From Dokdonella immobilis (lineage in GTDB: Bacteria > Pseudomonadota > Gammaproteobacteria > Xanthomonadales > Rhodanobacteraceae): DNA of 64,000 nt. The DNA lies in the NCBI RefSeq assembly GCF_900115085.1, contig NZ_FOVF01000018.1, positions 1 through 64,000 on the forward strand, in the 5' to 3' direction. Shown in pieces: positions 34,675 to 45,864 of the stretch. Numbering within the stretch: the first letter of the stretch is position 1; each line of letters starts with the position of its first letter. Both the position numbers and the translations under genes were made by a program. Under the pieces are notes generated by a model. That model saw nothing but the letters and a program-made list of their open reading frames with translations, did no database searches and was not told where the DNA came from.

Positions 34675-35331
34675 CTACTGGTTGAGGTTGAACTCGATGG
34701 GTACCAAGGCGTAACCGCGACTCGCCTGGCCGTTCTTGACGCCGGCATTGAAGACCCATGTCTTCACTGCCGCAATGGCCGCCTGGTCGAGCACTCTGTA
34801 TCCGCTGGTCTTCTCTACTGTGATCTCCTCCGGCTTGCCGTCGAGGCCAACCAGAACTTTCAGTACGACCTTGCCTTCCATACGCTGGCGCACAGCCTGC
34901 GGTGGATACTTCGGCGGTCGAAGCCTACGGTAACTGATATTTTCGCTCGGTGCGATATCCACGGGCGGCGCCGGCGGTGCCGGCGGCGCAGGTGGCGGCG
35001 CAGCAACTGCCATCGGCGAGGCTTCCTCGACGATGACGGGCGGCGGCGGCTCCGGTGGCGGCGTCGGCGGCGGCTTGATCTTCTCGATCACCTTCGGCGG
35101 CGGTTTCTTTGGCGGCTCCGGCGGCGGTGGCGGCGGCGGCGGGGGTGGCGGTGGCGGTTCGATGAACTCGACCGTCACCTTGTTGTCGATCTTCTTCTCC
35201 GGCGCTTCCGGCGGCGACGCTGGGGTTGCCAGCAAGGCCAGGGCGAAAACGTGCACGGTGAACGCGCCGGAAAGGGCCGACACGCGGCGCCAGTTGAATT
35301 TTTCGCGTTCGGGTAGGTAGACGTCAGCCAT
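34675..35331 (-). CDS. tonB: TonB energy-transduction protein
   Basis: The 218-residue protein has an N-terminal membrane anchor (VSALSGAFTVHVFALALLA), then a very proline-rich rod (EFIEPPPPPPPPPPPPPEPP, PPKVIEKIKPPPTPPPEPPP). The C-terminal TonB domain contains YPPQAVRQRMEGKVVLKVLV and SGYRVLDQAAIAAVKTWVF. The rod has thirteen consecutive prolines, long even for TonB. Start MADVYLPERE at 35331 is the family-like one; the frame opens further upstream. It is the first gene of the tonB-exbB-exbD cluster. Confidence 0.95.
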   Translation of the reverse strand: MADVYLPEREKFNWRRVSALSGAFTVHVFALALLATPASPPEAPEKKIDNKVTVEFIEPPPPPPPPPPPPPEPPKKPPPKVIEKIKPPPTPPPEPPPPVIVEEASPMAVAAPPPAPPAPPAPPVDIAPSENISYRRLRPPKYPPQAVRQRMEGKVVLKVLVGLDGKPEEITVEKTSGYRVLDQAAIAAVKTWVFNAGVKNGQASRGYALVPIEFNLNQ

Positions 35332-35517
35332 CGGTGTTGACCAAACAGTTGTTGTTCTTGCGAGCGAACCGCCGGAGTCCCCGCGGTCGTGGCTGGCGCC
35401 AGTCACGCAAAGCGTAGCCCGGCACGGTACAACACCCGCCCGCTTTCCGACAAGGGTCGCTGGCCACCGCGATGGCCGATTGTGCGGGCTCCCGGCTTGT
35501 CATGCCGACGGTCAGGC

Positions 35518-36798
35518 TCATTTCTTGCCGGTCCGCTTGAGCTTGACCCCGGACTGGATTGCCTTGATCCGTTGCGCGGCCATGGTCTTCGCGCTCGGGA
35601 ACCCTTCGGCCTTGCGCCAGGCCGCGAGGGCGGCGGCGTCGTTGCCGGCGTAGCTCTCGATGTCGCCAAGCAGGACATAGGCTTCGCCTTCCTGACGCAG
35701 GCCTCCGCGCTGGATCGCGCGCTCCAGGGCCTGTTTGGCTTCGGCATTGCGTTCCGAATAGAACAGCATGTAGCCGAGCTGGTAATCGATGTTGCCATCG
35801 GTTGCTTGTGCCGAGGCCTTGCCATAGGCCTCGATCGCACAGGCATCATCCTCGGCCTGGCTGCAGACGTCGCCAAGCAGCTTGTTGGCCTCGAAATTCG
35901 TGCTGACGATGCCCTTGTCCATGCCTTCGCGGAGGGTCGCCGCGGCTTCCTTCGGCTTGTCGGCGTTGGCATACAGCTTTGCCAGCTGCAGGTAATCCTC
36001 GGAGCTGGCGATCAGGCCATCGCTCTTTGCCTTGCTGAGGACTTCGATTGCCTGCGGATACTGGTCGTTGTTGACGTAGATGGTGGCGAGCTGCTTGAGC
36101 AGCTTGATGTCCTTCGGATTCTTGGCGAGCTGTTCCTTGACCACCTTGGCCGCTTCATCGTACTGGTCCAGTTCGAACAGGCTGGCCATGAGGATCTGGT
36201 TCCAGCTCTCCTTCGGCTCGGTGCTGGCCGCGATGGCCTTCTTCATCGTGTCGATGGCTTCCTGAAACTTGTCGAGGCGGTAGTAGATGTTGCCGAGCAA
36301 GGCCAGTTGTTCGGCGTCTTCACTGCCGGTTTCCTTCTTGAAGCGGGCCAGGGTCGCCAGCGCATCGTCGTACTTCTCGGTCTGCACCTGGAACTGGGCG
36401 AGCTGGTAGATCAGGTCGTAGTGGGTGCTGTTCGGCAAAGAGTCGAGTTCGATGGCGCGCTTGGTCGCGGCGATCGCCTGGTCTTCCTTTTCCTGGTCCC
36501 AGTACACGCGTGCCAGCAGCTGCTGTGCGAAGGCTTCGGCGTAGGGGCCGATCTTCTTGTTCTCGAGGGCTTTCTCGATCAACGGCAGGGCCTCGTCGTC
36601 CTTGCCGTCGTTGACCAGATCGGTCGCCTTGCTGAGGTCGCGCTGTTCGCGCGAGGACATGCTGGGCTTCGGATCCGTGCGCGTGGCGTTCGGATACTTG
36701 GCCTCTTGCTTGTCCTTCTTGGCGGCCTGCAGCGCCGATGCGGAGAACACCAGCACGGCCGCGCAAAGCGCGATGCGTGCAAGCTTGAAAAACTTCAT
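35518..36798 (-). CDS. Secreted tetratricopeptide-repeat protein
   Basis: About 426 residues. It has a signal peptide (FFKLARIALCAAVLVFSASA followed by LQAAKK) and then about ten TPR-like helix pairs, for example LARVYWDQEKEDQAIAATKR, LLGNIYYRLDKFQEAIDTMK and QLATIYVNNDQYPQAIEVLS, to a basic C-terminus. It is probably periplasmic and acts as a protein-interaction scaffold. I start at ATG 36798, where GAGGA is six bases upstream; ATG 36804 overlaps that sequence. It lies between tonB and gyrB on the same strand; a link to TonB transport is inferred from position only. Confidence 0.75.
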   Translation of the reverse strand: MKFFKLARIALCAAVLVFSASALQAAKKDKQEAKYPNATRTDPKPSMSSREQRDLSKATDLVNDGKDDEALPLIEKALENKKIGPYAEAFAQQLLARVYWDQEKEDQAIAATKRAIELDSLPNSTHYDLIYQLAQFQVQTEKYDDALATLARFKKETGSEDAEQLALLGNIYYRLDKFQEAIDTMKKAIAASTEPKESWNQILMASLFELDQYDEAAKVVKEQLAKNPKDIKLLKQLATIYVNNDQYPQAIEVLSKAKSDGLIASSEDYLQLAKLYANADKPKEAAATLREGMDKGIVSTNFEANKLLGDVCSQAEDDACAIEAYGKASAQATDGNIDYQLGYMLFYSERNAEAKQALERAIQRGGLRQEGEAYVLLGDIESYAGNDAAALAAWRKAEGFPSAKTMAAQRIKAIQSGVKLKRTGKK

Positions 36799-37045
36799 GA
36801 TCATTCCTCGACTGGATGGTTTGGGGAGCCTGGCACCCCGTGGACGGATGATTTCTGGTCTTCGGAGCGTACCGCCGGGACGGCTGCCTGTACAGGCGTG
36901 ACGACGCAATAATTGGTGGCGCACCGATTGTTGCAATGCTGCAACGCGCGAACGCAGCGGCCGGGGTCAGGTTCGCCCGGGCCGCCCTGTCCTTGTCGTA
37001 TACAGATATATAAATTGTCAGGGCGCGCGCCCGCGCCCGGATCGA

Positions 37046-39528
<2,483 letters not shown>

Positions 39529-39532
39529 GCAG

Positions 39533-40606
39533 TCAGCGACGAATTCGGCCCTGTTCCACGTGGAACACCTGGAGCGGATGGGCCAATTCGCTGAGACCCG
39601 TCGGCAGTTCGGTTCCGGTTACGAGCACCTGCGCGCCACTTCCCTGCGCGAGCTGGACGACTCGCGACTGATGGTCGCGGTCGAGTTCCGAAGCGAGGTC
39701 GTCCAGGCAAAGTACGGGGGCCTCCCCACATTGCTCGGCATACAATCGAGCCTGGGCAAAAACGAGCGCCAGCGCGCAGAGCTTCTCCTGGCCGCGCGAA
39801 AGATGCTCCCGACGAGGAGCGTGCTCAAACCCGATCGACCAGTCCGCCCGATGCGGGCCGCGCCCGGTGAAACCACGCTCCAGATCGCGGCCGCGACCCT
39901 CGAGCAGCGCTTCGGCGAGACTGAGGCCCTCCTTCCAGCCCCACTGGAGATGCACAGACACGGCGCCGAGTTCGCCGAGAAATCCATCGAGGATTTCGTC
40001 CAGGACCGGTCGCAACCGCTCGATGTAGGACTGGCGCATGGCAGTGATCCGCGATCCCGCGTCGGCCATCTCGATTTCCCAAGGCTCCAGGCCTCCGGCC
40101 CGCGCCCCATCGCGCAAGACCATGTTGCGCTGTCGAAGCGCGCGTTGATATCGGCGCCAACAGGAAAGAAAGGTCGGTTCCACGTGGAACACCCCCCAAT
40201 CGAGATAGCGGCGACGCTCCTCGGCAACCCTGTTGATTAACTCGTGTGAACCCGGCTCGAAGCAGACCACGGCGCAGGCACCAACCAACCCGGCGATCCC
40301 GGTAGCGACCCCATCGAGGCGAGCGTCGAGACGGCCCTCGCTGCGAGCCAGACCCAGGCGACGCTCGCTGCCGTCGGCTCGCAGCAGCCGACCGAACACG
40401 GAAAAGCCCGGGCTACCCAACCGCGTCAGCGAATCACGCGCACCCCGGCGAAAGGACCGACCGTGCGAAAGCAGGTAAGCCGCTTCGAGCAGGCTCGATT
40501 TGCCGGCACCGTTCGGGCCGACGAACGCCGTCCAGCCGCTATCCAGCGCGAGGTCCAAATCCTCGACGAGGCGCAGGTTCTGGATCCGCAGCTCTCTGAG
40601 TACCAT
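39533..40606 (-). CDS. recF: DNA replication and repair protein RecF
   Basis: The 357-residue ABC/SMC-like ATPase begins MVLRELRIQNLRLVEDLDLA. It has Walker A GPNGAGKSSLLEA near 30, ABC signature LSRGQEKLCALALVFAQARL, and Walker B PVLCLDDLASELD. It loads RecA at gaps with RecO/RecR. Two parS-like palindromes lie inside its coding sequence at 39552 and 40176, both encoding an FHVE tetrapeptide. The position between dnaN and gyrB is standard. Confidence 0.97.
   Translation of the reverse strand: MVLRELRIQNLRLVEDLDLALDSGWTAFVGPNGAGKSSLLEAAYLLSHGRSFRRGARDSLTRLGSPGFSVFGRLLRADGSERRLGLARSEGRLDARLDGVATGIAGLVGACAVVCFEPGSHELINRVAEERRRYLDWGVFHVEPTFLSCWRRYQRALRQRNMVLRDGARAGGLEPWEIEMADAGSRITAMRQSYIERLRPVLDEILDGFLGELGAVSVHLQWGWKEGLSLAEALLEGRGRDLERGFTGRGPHRADWSIGFEHAPRREHLSRGQEKLCALALVFAQARLYAEQCGEAPVLCLDDLASELDRDHQSRVVQLAQGSGAQVLVTGTELPTGLSELAHPLQVFHVEQGRIRR
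39552..39567. promoter_or_regulatory. parS-like centromere site 1
   Basis: TGTTCCACGTGGAACA is a perfect 16-base palindrome that fits the ParB-binding parS consensus TGTTNCACGTGNAACA. It lies in the 3' end of recF, about 2.4 kb from the DnaA-box region, where parS sites usually cluster. The reading frame there encodes VFHVEQ. Confidence 0.75.
40176..40191. promoter_or_regulatory. parS-like centromere site 2
   Basis: GGTTCCACGTGGAACA, whose complement is TGTTCCACGTGGAACC, differs from site 1 by one base and matches a form of parS known from Pseudomonas (from memory). It lies 624 bp from site 1, inside recF. Two close copies in one gene argue against chance. Confidence 0.75.
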
Positions 40607-40630
40607 GCGCCTGCCCTACCGGAAAAGACA

Positions 40631-40660
40631 GGGCCCGCGCATCCTGCGATACGCGGGCCC
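40631..40660 (-). terminator. Strong hairpin between dnaN and recF
   Basis: GGGCCCGCG (40631-40639) and CGCGGGCCC (40652-40660) are exact complements with a 12-base loop. On the minus strand they are followed by TGTCTTTT. It may act as a partial terminator or attenuator reducing recF expression relative to dnaN. Confidence 0.5.
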
Positions 40661-40683
40661 CGGAACAAACATGTGCGAGACGA

Positions 40684-41784
40684 TCAGAGACGCAGCGGCA
40701 TGACCACATGCCGCGTGTCATCCGAGTCGACCTTGCGCAACAGACAACTCGACTGCGCATCGCGCAGGCTCAGCACGATCTCGTCGCCACTCAGCGCAGC
40801 CAGGGCATCCATCAGATAATTGACATTGAAACCGACGCTGAGATCGGAAACCGACGTCTGCACTTCAAGTTCCTCGACCGCCTCTTCCTGCTCGGGGTTG
40901 TGCGCGACGATGCGCAACCGATTCGGATTGACCTCGAGCTTGACGCCCCGGTACTTCTCGTTGGACAGGATCGCGGCACGCTGCAAGGCGAAACGCAGAT
41001 CCTCGCGTCCGACCCGGATGTCCTTGTCGGCGCCGATCGGGATGACCGCCTCGTAGTCCGGGAAGCGTCCATCGATCAACTTCGAGGTGAACGTGACGCC
41101 ACCACGACGCACGCGCAAATGATTGCGCCCAAGCTCGAGTTCGACCAGGCCTTCACCGGCCTCGAACAAGCCCTGCAATTCGAGCACGCCCTTGCGCGGA
41201 ATGATGATCTGGCGCCGTGTCGAAATCTGAGAATCGAGCTTGGTCTCGGCCAGGGCCAGGCGATGACCATCGGTAGCCACGCAGCGCAGGGTGTCTTCGC
41301 GCACATCGAGCAACAAGCCGTTCAGGTAGTAACGGACATCCTGGTGCGCCATCGCGAACGCTGTCCGACCGATAAGGTCCTTCAAGGTCGCTTCCGGAAG
41401 GCTGATCCGCTCGACCAGATCGATGTTGTCGATGACCGGGAACTCGCTCGCTGGAAGGGTCGAAAGGGTGAACCGGCTGCGCCCTGCACTGACCGACACG
41501 CGATCGCCATTCTGCTCGATCTTGACCTTGGCCCCGTCCGGCAGGGCGCGGCAAATATCGAACAGCTTGCGCGCCGGGATCGTGACCTCACCCTCGATCA
41601 GATCGTCCGCGGCCGTGCGCGCGATCATTTCGACTTCGAGATCGGTGCCGGTAAAAGACACTTCCGAGCCGCTCACGTTGACCAGCAGATTCGACAGCAC
41701 CGGCAAGGTCTGGCGCCTTTCGACGACGCCTACGACCTGCTGCAGCGGTTTCAGCAAGCCTTCCCGAGGCAGAATGAAGCGCAT
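40684..41784 (-). CDS. dnaN: DNA polymerase III beta subunit (sliding clamp)
   Basis: The 366-residue clamp begins MRFILPREGLLKPLQQVVGV and ends VDSDDTRHVVMPLRL, the classical three-domain beta clamp with the C-terminal MPMRL-like tail. Length matches E. coli DnaN. AGGAAGGG precedes the start. It lies 208 bp downstream of dnaA, separated by the DnaA-box region, and precedes recF. Confidence 0.98.
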   Translation of the reverse strand: MRFILPREGLLKPLQQVVGVVERRQTLPVLSNLLVNVSGSEVSFTGTDLEVEMIARTAADDLIEGEVTIPARKLFDICRALPDGAKVKIEQNGDRVSVSAGRSRFTLSTLPASEFPVIDNIDLVERISLPEATLKDLIGRTAFAMAHQDVRYYLNGLLLDVREDTLRCVATDGHRLALAETKLDSQISTRRQIIIPRKGVLELQGLFEAGEGLVELELGRNHLRVRRGGVTFTSKLIDGRFPDYEAVIPIGADKDIRVGREDLRFALQRAAILSNEKYRGVKLEVNPNRLRIVAHNPEQEEAVEELEVQTSVSDLSVGFNVNYLMDALAALSGDEIVLSLRDAQSSCLLRKVDSDDTRHVVMPLRL

Positions 41785-41992
41785 GATTGGTCCCTTCCTG
41801 TTTCTGGCTTTGGTTGTAATGAAGATTTATGGTGGTAGCAGGCTTTGGGGATAACACGCACACCGACATAAAAGCTTCTATAATCAATATGTTGGAACGG
41901 AAACTCCCCTTGGAAAACACGCCAGCCGGCATGTGCACGACCTGTGGATAATTCTAACCGCTAAATGACTGCACAGTTTATCCACAGCTCGT
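41785..41992. promoter_or_regulatory. dnaA-dnaN intergenic region, candidate oriC
   Basis: It contains two perfect DnaA boxes, TGTGGATAA (41943-41951, inverted TTATCCACA) and TTATCCACA (41978-41986), in opposing orientation. A one-mismatch box TGGGGATAA lies at 41846-41854, and an IHF consensus match AATCAA-TATG-TTG at 41882-41894. An AT-rich stretch with TATAAT spans 41868-41893. Such sets occur in Pseudomonas/Xanthomonas-type origins. It can also serve dnaN transcription. Confidence 0.65.
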
Positions 41993-43309
41993 TCACCCGG
42001 TCAGTATGCGGACCAGCTTTTCCCAGTCCTGATTGAGCTTGCCGTCCGTTTCGCGCAGATTGCGCACGGTCCGGCAGGCATGCAGCACGGTGGTGTGGTC
42101 GCGGCCGCCGAACGCATCGCCAATTTCCGGCAAGCTGTGTTCTGTCATCTCCTTGGCCAGGGCCATGGCGATCTGCCGCGGTCGCGCCACCGAGCGGCTC
42201 CGGCGCTTCGACAGCAGGTCGGCCATGCGCAGCTGGTAGTACTCGACGACCACCTTCTGGATATTGCCGATACTGATCGCCTGCGCATGCACGGTCAGCA
42301 GGTCGCGCAGGGTTTCCTGGGCAAAAGCGACGTCGACCGCCCGGCCGCCGAAGTTCGAGCGCGCGATCAGGGTGTTCAATGCCCCTTCCAGGTCGCGCAC
42401 GTTCGAGCGCATGCGCTTGGCGATCAGGAAGGCCACGTCCTCGGGGAGCTCGACTCCCTTGCTGGCGGCCTTGCTGAGCAGGATCGCCGCACGCGTTTCG
42501 AAGTCCGGTGGCTCGATGGCGACGGAGAGGCCCCAGCCCAGTCGCGACTTCAGGCGTGGTTCGAGGTTCTCGACCTCTTTTGGAAAGCGGTCGCAGGTCA
42601 GGATGATCTGCTGCTTGCCGTCGAACAGCGCATTGAAGGTATGGAAGAACTCCTCCTGGGTCGTGTTCTTGCCGGCGAAGAACTGGATGTCGTCGATCAG
42701 CAGCGCGTCCACGCTGCGAAAGCGGCGCTTGAACTCCTCCATGTTCTTGGTGCGCAGGGCATCGATCATGCTGCCGACGAATTGCTCGGAGCGCAGATAG
42801 AGGACTTTGCAATCGCCATTGTTCTGGCGCATCAGGTTGCCGGCGGCATGCATCAGGTGGGTCTTGCCGAGGCCGGTACCGCCGTACAGCAGCAGCGGAT
42901 TGAAGGCCCGACCCGGGTTGGTCGCGACCTGGATCGCCGCCGCCTTGCCGAGTTCGTTGGTCTTGCCCTCGACGAAACTCTCGAAAGTGTAGCTGGGGTC
43001 GAGATTGTGTGCGGCACCCTGCACCGCGGCCGACTTCGTCGGCGCGCGCCTGGCCGGCGCCTTGCGCGCGCCGAGGGCGCCGACGCCGAGGTTGATCGCA
43101 ACCGGCTGGCCGTGCTGGTATTCGATCACTGCACGGATGCGAGCGAGGAAGCGCTCGCGCACCATTTCGAGGGTGTAATCGTTCGGTGCCAGCAGGCGCA
43201 GCCCCGCCTCGCTTTCCGTGGCCTGCAAGGGCTTCAGATAGGTCTGCACGTCTTCGGCGCCGAATTCCGTTTCCAGACGCTCTATGCAGCGTCGCCAAAG
43301 CTCGCTCAT
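41993..43309 (-). CDS. dnaA: Chromosomal replication initiator DnaA
   Basis: The 438-residue AAA+ initiator starts [20 protein letters not shown] at 43309. Domain III has Walker [11 protein letters not shown] and Walker [13 protein letters not shown]; domain IV ends with the DnaA signature [18 protein letters not shown]. The Walker A has Thr at the usually Val position (GGVGLGKTH), a mild change. It is divergent from rpmH. The frame opens 14 codons earlier, but MSELW is the family start. Confidence 0.98.
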   Translation of the reverse strand: MSELWRRCIERLETEFGAEDVQTYLKPLQATESEAGLRLLAPNDYTLEMVRERFLARIRAVIEYQHGQPVAINLGVGALGARKAPARRAPTKSAAVQGAAHNLDPSYTFESFVEGKTNELGKAAAIQVATNPGRAFNPLLLYGGTGLGKTHLMHAAGNLMRQNNGDCKVLYLRSEQFVGSMIDALRTKNMEEFKRRFRSVDALLIDDIQFFAGKNTTQEEFFHTFNALFDGKQQIILTCDRFPKEVENLEPRLKSRLGWGLSVAIEPPDFETRAAILLSKAASKGVELPEDVAFLIAKRMRSNVRDLEGALNTLIARSNFGGRAVDVAFAQETLRDLLTVHAQAISIGNIQKVVVEYYQLRMADLLSKRRSRSVARPRQIAMALAKEMTEHSLPEIGDAFGGRDHTTVLHACRTVRNLRETDGKLNQDWEKLVRILTG

Positions 43310-43409
43310 GATTCCTCGTTCTTGATCAACCTGTGACACGGGCGAGCGCAATGCCCGGCGCGAACAGCGCAGTCTACTCGCCGCCGCCGGATCCGCGCCA
43401 GCGCCAAGC

Positions 43410-43439
43410 TTGACGCCGCAACCGGCGCGCCACTATCAT
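43410..43439 (+). promoter_or_regulatory. Predicted rpmH promoter
   Basis: TTGACG (43410-43415) and TATCAT (43434-43439) are separated by 18 bases, giving a sigma70-type promoter whose start would lie near 43446, about 27 bases before rpmH ATG 43473. It would drive rpmH-rnpA and possibly yidC-mnmE. Confidence 0.55.
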
Positions 43440-43472
43440 TCGCGCCCTTTTCCCCAAGCCTGGCGCCGACTC

Positions 43473-43613
43473 ATGGCCACCAAACGTACCTATCAGCCGA
43501 GCAACCTCAAGCGCGCGCGCACCCACGGGTTCCGTGCACGCATGAAGACCCGCGGTGGCCGCGCCGTCATCAATGCGCGTCGAGCCAAGGGTCGCAAGCG
43601 TCTCGCCGTCTGA
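43473..43613 (+). CDS. rpmH: 50S ribosomal protein L34
   Basis: The 46-residue ribosomal protein [20 protein letters not shown] continues [20 protein letters not shown] and ends RKRLAV, a standard bacterial L34. ATG 43473 is the family start; the frame is open 63 bases upstream. It is divergent from dnaA and its stop lies 19 bases before the rnpA start. Confidence 0.98.
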   Translation: MATKRTYQPSNLKRARTHGFRARMKTRGGRAVINARRAKGRKRLAV

Positions 43614-43632
43614 CCAGACGCCTGGCGCTGGC

Positions 43633-44013
43633 GTGCGGCAGTTCAGCCTGCCGCGCGCGACGCGCCTGCTCAAGGCCGGCGACTTCGCCGCGCTGCGTGG
43701 CAACTCCCGCCGACTCGGCGCCCGCCACTTCATAGCGGAATACTCCCCGAACTCGCTATCGACCTGCCGACTCGGCCAGGCCGTGTCGCGGCGCGTCTCC
43801 AAACGCGCGGTCGATCGCAACCGCATCAAGCGCCTGGTCCGCGAAAGCTACCGGCTGATCCGCACCGGGCTGCCCACCGTCGACATCCTCCTGATCGCGC
43901 GGACCAGCGCCGTGCAGGCGCCGAGTGCCGAGCTGCGCGCCGACCTCGACGCGCTGTGGAAAAAGCTCATGGCATTGAAGGCCGCGGCCGGCACCGGCAC
44001 AATGCGCGGCTGA
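43633..44013 (+). CDS. rnpA: Ribonuclease P protein component
   Basis: The 126-residue basic protein has the RNase P signature RVSKRAVDRNRIKRLVRESY with FSLPRATRLLKAGDFAALR at the start. I use GTG 43633, which gives the usual length; the frame is open back to 43555 within rpmH. It processes tRNA 5' ends together with the RNA subunit. The gene order rpmH-rnpA-yidC-mnmE is classic, but no yidD is visible between rnpA and yidC. Confidence 0.95.
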   Translation: MRQFSLPRATRLLKAGDFAALRGNSRRLGARHFIAEYSPNSLSTCRLGQAVSRRVSKRAVDRNRIKRLVRESYRLIRTGLPTVDILLIARTSAVQAPSAELRADLDALWKKLMALKAAAGTGTMRG

Positions 44014-44119
44014 TTGCGCTGCGCGACCGGCCATGGTCGCCGCCATTCGACCGCGCGCTCCCGATATCCCCATCCCGCCGCCGCAACCCGGCGAGCCTGT
44101 CCAAGAATCCGATATCCCC
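44014..44119. other. rnpA-yidC gap lacking yidD
   Basis: Only 106 bases separate rnpA from yidC, where many proteobacteria encode the small protein YidD. GATATCCCCAT occurs twice (44062-44072 and 44111-44121), the second copy running into the yidC start, perhaps the scar of a deletion or duplication. Confidence 0.5.
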
Positions 44120-45832
44120 ATGAACAATCCCCGCACCTTCCTGCTGGTCGCCCTGTTCGCCCTGGTCTATCTGATCTGGTCGCAATGGCAGATCGACTAC
44201 GCGCCGCAACCAGCCACTGCCGCCAGCACGGCCCCGCAGGTGGCTGCCGGCCAGACGCCAGCACCGATACCGTCCTCTGCGGAAATACCGCAGGCCGGTC
44301 CGGTCGCGACCACCGCGACCACGCAGGTCCCGCCGGCCGCCGCTGGCGAAGCCCCGACAACCGATCCGGTGATCGTCCAGACCGACCTGCTCCGCGTCGA
44401 AATCGACCCGCGCGGCGGCAGCGTGATCAGCGCCGAGTTGCTGGCCTACCCGGAACAGCCCAAGCAGCCCGAGCGCGTGCGCCTGCTGAGCCCGGAACCG
44501 GATAGCTACTTCGTGGCCCAGAGCGGCCTGGTCAGCAATACCGGCCCGGCGCCGAACCACCAGTCCCTGTTCGAGACCGCGAGCCACAGTTACCAGCTCG
44601 CCGACGGCCAGAATCGCCTCGAGGTGCCGCTGACCTGGCGCGATGCGAGCGGGATCACGGTCACCAAGACCTTCGTCTTCGAGCGCGCCAGCTATGTGAT
44701 CGAGCAAACCCAGAAGATCGACAACCAGAGCGCCGCCGCATGGAGCGGCAACGCCTACCGGCAGTTGCAACGCGTGCCGCTGGTCATCGACACCTCGGGC
44801 ATCAAGGGCTACACGAACACGGCGCGCTACAGCTTCATGGGTGCGGCCTGGTACAGCCCCGAAGAGAAATTCCAGAAGCTCGCCTTCGACAAGTTCGGCA
44901 AGGAGCCGCTGAAGAAGGAAGTCACCGGCGGCTGGATCGCGCTGCTGCAGCATTACTTCTTCGCAGCCTGGATACCGCCCGCCACCGAGACCGAGCAATT
45001 CAGCAGCGAAACGGTCGCCACGAGCGGACCGCCCCGCTATCTCGTGCGCGGCATGTCACCGCCGATCAGCATCGCAGCGGGCACCAGCGGAACCCTGAGC
45101 GCGCGACTGTACGTGGGTCCCAAGCTGCAGAGCACCCTCGACGACCTCGCCCCGGGCCTGGCCAAGACCGCCGACTACGGCATCTTCACGGTCATCTCCG
45201 AGCCACTGCACTGGCTGCTCTCGCAGTTCCACAAGCTGACCGGCAACTGGGGCTTCGCCATCATCCTGCTCGTGCTGCTGATCAAGGCCGTGTTCTTCAA
45301 GCTGAGCGAAGCGCAGTACCGCTCGATGGCCAAGATGCGCAAGATGCAGCCGCGCGTCGCCGCGCTCAAGGAGCGCTACGGCGACGATCGCCAGAAGCTA
45401 AACCAGGCCATGCTGGAGCTTTACCAGAAGGAAAAAATAAACCCGCTCGGCGGCTGTCTGCCGATGCTAGTGCAGATCCCCGTCTTCCTTGGCCTCTACT
45501 GGGTCTTGCTCGAGAGCGTCGAACTGCGCCAGGCACCGTTCATCCTTTGGATCCACAACCTGACCGCGCCGGATCCCTACTACGTGCTGCCGATCCTCAA
45601 CGCGGCGACGATGCTGGCGACCCAGTTCCTGACCCCGATGACCGGCATGGATCCGCTGCAGGCGAAGATGATGAAGTTCATGCCGCTGATCTTCTCGGTC
45701 CTGTTCGCCTTCTTCCCGGCCGGCCTGGTCCTGTACTGGACCGTCAACGGCGCCCTCGGCCTGCTCCAGCAGTGGATCATCACGCGGCGCATCGAAGGCG
45801 CCGGCAAGCCGCTCGCTGCCGCGGCCAAGTAG
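44120..45832 (+). CDS. yidC: Membrane protein insertase YidC
   Basis: The 570-residue Oxa1/Alb3-type insertase starts MNNPRTFLLVALFALVYLIW at 44120 with an N-terminal anchor, a large periplasmic beta domain, and a C-terminal five-helix insertase core (GNWGFAIILLVLLIKAVFFK, NPLGGCLPMLVQIPVFLGLY, FMPLIFSVLFAFFPAGLVLY). Length is normal for Gram-negative YidC. It inserts proteins into the inner membrane with or without SecYEG. mnmE follows 32 bp downstream. Confidence 0.97.
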   Translation: MNNPRTFLLVALFALVYLIWSQWQIDYAPQPATAASTAPQVAAGQTPAPIPSSAEIPQAGPVATTATTQVPPAAAGEAPTTDPVIVQTDLLRVEIDPRGGSVISAELLAYPEQPKQPERVRLLSPEPDSYFVAQSGLVSNTGPAPNHQSLFETASHSYQLADGQNRLEVPLTWRDASGITVTKTFVFERASYVIEQTQKIDNQSAAAWSGNAYRQLQRVPLVIDTSGIKGYTNTARYSFMGAAWYSPEEKFQKLAFDKFGKEPLKKEVTGGWIALLQHYFFAAWIPPATETEQFSSETVATSGPPRYLVRGMSPPISIAAGTSGTLSARLYVGPKLQSTLDDLAPGLAKTADYGIFTVISEPLHWLLSQFHKLTGNWGFAIILLVLLIKAVFFKLSEAQYRSMAKMRKMQPRVAALKERYGDDRQKLNQAMLELYQKEKINPLGGCLPMLVQIPVFLGLYWVLLESVELRQAPFILWIHNLTAPDPYYVLPILNAATMLATQFLTPMTGMDPLQAKMMKFMPLIFSVLFAFFPAGLVLYWTVNGALGLLQQWIITRRIEGAGKPLAAAAK

Positions 45833-45864
45833 CCGGCGGCGCCGAAGCCACGGACCTCCCGGCG

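Noticed and set aside
41961-43298. 445-codon alternative frame within dnaA
   Set aside because: Overlaps the full-length DnaA frame on the same strand; arginine/glycine-rich translation typical of a shifted GC-rich frame.
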